Position numbers and translations under genes: made by a program. From assembly GCA_902492655.1 (NCBI GenBank), contig CABUMF010000045.1:1-16759 (forward strand): DNA of 16,759 nt, given 5' to 3'. Origin of the DNA: an uncultured Eubacteriales bacterium (lineage in GTDB: Bacteria > Bacillota > Clostridia > HGM11514). The notes below the pieces were generated by a model. It ran no database searches. It was not told where the DNA came from and saw only the letters and a list, made by a program, of their open reading frames with translations. This document shows positions 14,528 to 16,759 of the stretch, one piece after another. The stretch's first letter is position 1; every line of letters starts with the position of its first letter.

Positions 14528-14574
14528 TTGACTTTCTCGTAAATTTATTATATAATATGATTGAAAAAAGTCAA
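14528..14574. promoter_or_regulatory. Overlapping face-to-face promoters for the DeoR and GDPD genes
   Basis: On the plus strand TTGACT (14528-14533) is 17 bases from TATAAT (14551-14556). On the minus strand TTGACT (14569-14574) is 16 bases from TATAAT (14547-14552). The two -10 boxes overlap by two bases and the whole unit is near-palindromic, so polymerase cannot occupy both. Downstream, GCGA (14581-14584) and TCGC (14607-14610) with AT-rich flanks may be a DeoR operator; this part is weak. Confidence 0.75.
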
Positions 14575-14629
14575 TATTTGGCGATAAACTATATAAACAA
14601 TCATTTTCGCTCATATTAGGAGGGGTTTT

Positions 14630-15319
14630 ATGCTAAAAAATGAAAGACAGCAAAAAATACTTGATATTATTAAAGAAAAACAATATGCAAGTGTTTCTAC
14701 ACTAAGCAAATTATTATATGCAAGTTTGCCGACAATTAGGCGAGATTTAACCGAGCTTCAAAAAAATGGTTTGATTACCCGGAGTCATGGTGGTGCTATG
14801 ATTTTATCAGATGGCTCGTATCAAATTCCTTTGGACTTTAGAACAGGTCGTAATACTCATGAAAAAATCGAGATGTGCCGCAAAGCCGCAAAACTTATTT
14901 CTGATGGTGATGTTATTTTTATTGATACATCTACATCTACAATGCATATTGCAGATTTTATAACAGCTAAAAATATAACCGTTATAACCAATGGTATGCC
15001 TGTGGCTATCCTGCTTGCAAAAAAGAACATCAAAACATATTTTATAGGCGGAGAAGTTTTTCCTCAATCTTTGGGATGTAGCGGTATCATATCCGAAGAT
15101 ATTGTCACGAAATTCAATTATAATTTAGTGTTTTTTTCTTCATACGGCATTAACGAAAGAGGGATTGTAGTAGATACCTCCCTTGCAGAAACTGCTTTGA
15201 AAAAAGCAGTATTTAAAACTTGCTCCAAAAAGGTTTTTTTGCATACCAAAGACAAAGAAGGCTTGAATGCACCATATAATTTAATCAATGTAAAAGATAT
15301 TGATTATATTATAAATTAA
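14630..15319 (+). CDS. DeoR/GlpR-family transcriptional regulator
   Basis: This 229-residue protein has the DeoR helix-turn-helix at residues 1-57: NERQQKILDIIKEKQYASVS, then LPTIRRDLTELQKNGLITRS and HGGA. The sugar-phosphate-sensing domain follows, with DVIFIDTSTSTMHIADF, VITNGMPVAILLA and GGEVFPQSLGCSG. Proteins of this type usually repress sugar or glycerol-phosphate genes and are released by a phosphorylated intermediate. The neighbour is a glycerophosphodiesterase, so glycerol 3-phosphate is a plausible effector; this is inference. An AGGAGGGG site lies just before the ATG. The gene is intact although its presumed target at 14487 is broken. Confidence 0.93.
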   Translation: MLKNERQQKILDIIKEKQYASVSTLSKLLYASLPTIRRDLTELQKNGLITRSHGGAMILSDGSYQIPLDFRTGRNTHEKIEMCRKAAKLISDGDVIFIDTSTSTMHIADFITAKNITVITNGMPVAILLAKKNIKTYFIGGEVFPQSLGCSGIISEDIVTKFNYNLVFFSSYGINERGIVVDTSLAETALKKAVFKTCSKKVFLHTKDKEGLNAPYNLINVKDIDYIIN

Positions 15320-15415
15320 ACTTCTCTTATCTATTAACTGAAGATGATACCAAATTTGATAGAGTACAACAAGCACTTCAAAAACAACTCTGAATATGGT
15401 ATTTCCTAATAAAAA

Positions 15416-15448
15416 CCCTCTGAAACAACATTTTGTTATCTCAGAGGG
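15416..15448 (-). terminator. Terminator of the stalk-repeat gene, shared with the DeoR gene
   Basis: CCCTCTGA (15416-15423) pairs with TCAGAGGG (15441-15448), and AACAA with TTGTT inside. On the minus strand the stem is followed by TTTTTATT, a good U-tract. On the plus strand the tract is weaker. Confidence 0.75.
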
Positions 15449-15514
15449 CTATATTTAGGCTTTACACAAAATCCGGGGTTGTATCCATTATACAAGTATT
15501 TCTCTCTTTAGGTA

Positions 15515-16759
15515 TCAGCCTACAGCTTCACTCGGGTCATCATATGCGGTTCTGGCAGGAATAACCCAAATCATCTGATTGTCGCCGTCCCACTCAACGC
15601 GGCAATCCAATGCATCTGTTATATCACGAAGCTTAAAATAATTGTTTCCTTCAATATTATAGCAGGTTGCCTTAATCGGCACGCCGTCAAGCATTACAAA
15701 TACCGATGATGAAAGCGCTTTTCTTTCGGTGCCGTCACCGGGGGTTAATTCGCCGCCGACCGATGTATAATCATAAAAGCTTAACATATCAATAGAATTT
15801 GTTGCTCCGTCATACTTAATGTCAAAGGTTTTAATTGTTCCGCTTAAGATTTGTGCAATATCTCTGAGTTTAAAGTAGTTGTTGTCATCAATGTTATATG
15901 CAACGGTGTTAAATTTGCGGCCTTCCAGGCAGACAGTCTGCGTTTTTGCAACAGAGTTTTTGCTGAATCCGTTTCCGGGATAATATGTAAATGTATCGTG
16001 CTGATCGTCCTCGTGAACCAGATAACGAATCTCGCCGTCATAGAAAATAGTGTAGATCTTTCCTGTTATAATCCAGGGGTTAATATCCTCCGGAGCTAAA
16101 ATATCATTCATATCCGCGTCACGGTCAAACGAAAACTCTTCGATACCGTACACATTTACCCATTCTCTGTCATGTATTTTGTTGATATCGCCATTGTTTG
16201 AACCAACCCACTGAGTGTACTCCATCATCTTATTCTCGTCAACATTGATATATCCAAAGCGATAATCCTTCAACTTTGCAAGCCCTTCGGAGGAATATGT
16301 CAGTGCGCCCCATTCGCCCCAGGGAGTATCAACCGACAGAACGCCGATAGGCGCACCGAGCGTTGCCGTGTCCGCAGCGGACAGGGTTTTGGTAAATTCA
16401 TCGAGCTTGCTTGTCGGAATGTAACATTCCTTCGAGTTGAACCAAATTTTTGAATTTGTTCCGTCATAGTCCTTATCGATGACATCGATTGCCGCACCTT
16501 TGTTAACCGAACCGACAACCGAAGAACCGTCAGAAATATCACAGTCGGCAGATGCTATTGCTTTATACTGGGTTGTAGGCTTTGAAGTGTTTGAAAGCTG
16601 CATATTCACATACTTTGCGTCAACATAATAAATACCTTTCTTATAATAAATCTTATAATGGCCGTTCTGCGGAGTTGCATCAACAATCTGAAGAGACTGG
16701 TTGATTTTAATAACGCCCGATTTTACATAATCCGTATCATCAGGAGTGGTCTTAACCAT
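15515..16759 (-). CDS. Secreted protein with copper-amine-oxidase-like stalk repeats, C-terminal part
   Basis: 414 codons run from the right window edge to a stop at 15515. The first visible Met is at the very edge and no signal peptide follows it, so this is probably the middle and end of a larger protein. Residues about 10-125 look like two SH3-like modules. Residues about 130-270 are unrecognised. The C-terminal third has two copies of the copper-amine-oxidase N-terminal (stalk) repeat, YNIDDNNYFKLRDIAQIL (289-306) and YNIEGNNYFKLRDITDAL (367-384). Each is followed by a beta strand pair, the second ending in WVIPAR. This repeat is common in secreted proteins of Clostridia and is thought to mediate wall or polymer attachment; it does not imply amine oxidase activity. 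The gene ends at a strong terminator. Confidence 0.82.
   Translation of the reverse strand: MVKTTPDDTDYVKSGVIKINQSLQIVDATPQNGHYKIYYKKGIYYVDAKYVNMQLSNTSKPTTQYKAIASADCDISDGSSVVGSVNKGAAIDVIDKDYDGTNSKIWFNSKECYIPTSKLDEFTKTLSAADTATLGAPIGVLSVDTPWGEWGALTYSSEGLAKLKDYRFGYINVDENKMMEYTQWVGSNNGDINKIHDREWVNVYGIEEFSFDRDADMNDILAPEDINPWIITGKIYTIFYDGEIRYLVHEDDQHDTFTYYPGNGFSKNSVAKTQTVCLEGRKFNTVAYNIDDNNYFKLRDIAQILSGTIKTFDIKYDGATNSIDMLSFYDYTSVGGELTPGDGTERKALSSSVFVMLDGVPIKATCYNIEGNNYFKLRDITDALDCRVEWDGDNQMIWVIPARTAYDDPSEAVG

Noticed and set aside
15322..15393. Plus-strand frame ending LTEDDTKFDRVQQALQKQL and stop after the DeoR gene
   Set aside because: It looks protein-like and may be a gene-end remnant, but it is short, lacks a start, and an overlapping frame is equally open. 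I cannot support a call.
15515..16759. Copper amine oxidase enzyme
   Set aside because: Only the short N-terminal stalk repeat is present, twice; no catalytic oxidase domain is visible.

Overview
This 16.8 kb window looks like a chromosomal piece of a low-to-moderate GC Gram-positive Clostridia, most likely a gut Oscillospiraceae-like bacterium. I infer this from several things: consensus TTGACA/TATAAT promoters and strong GGAGG ribosome binding sites; secreted proteins built from InlB-type and copper-amine-oxidase-type stalk repeats; an extracellular GH13 protein; and many AraC, TetR and DeoR regulators each paired with metabolic genes. I see no rRNA, tRNA, CRISPR array, phage module or intact insertion sequence.

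Layout from left to right. (1) 1-956, minus: the N-terminal part of a secreted protein with glycine-rich tandem repeats, cut by the window edge. (2) 1238-4663: a TetR-family regulator (minus) diverging from a large secreted GH13 'alpha-amylase' (plus) whose catalytic motifs are all degenerate. (3) 4842-8493, minus: a tightly packed operon transcribed as zinc-type alcohol dehydrogenase, Gfo/Idh/MocA oxidoreductase, quinone-oxidoreductase-like reductase, then a metallo-beta-lactamase-fold hydrolase split by an in-frame TAA. An AraC regulator (8613-9365, plus) diverges from it. (4) 9370-11778, minus: SDR dehydrogenase, divergent type I 3-dehydroquinate-dehydratase-like enzyme, second SDR. A second AraC regulator (11945-12697, plus) diverges from these. 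Blocks 3 and 4 meet tail to tail with only four bases between the AraC and SDR stop codons. (5) 12698-14487: a decaying region with a metallophosphoesterase fossil, a small unrecognised ORF, a YgjV-family membrane protein and a glycerophosphodiester phosphodiesterase broken by one in-frame TAA. A DeoR regulator (14630-15319) diverges from it through face-to-face overlapping promoters. (6) 15515-16759, minus: the C-terminal part of a secreted protein with two copper-amine-oxidase-like stalk repeats.

How it may work together: the recurring plan is a regulator back to back with its probable target, four times in a row. Blocks 3 and 4 together encode five NAD(P)-type oxidoreductases, one lyase-like enzyme and one (broken) lactonase-like hydrolase. 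This suggests an inducible pathway that oxidises, dehydrates and ring-opens a cyclic polyol or sugar-derived substrate. The substrate cannot be named from sequence. The most unusual items are the secreted GH13 pseudoenzyme, the altered dehydroquinate-dehydratase-like active site, the two independent single-codon nonsense breaks, and a hairpin present in two copies whose stems differ by compensatory changes.
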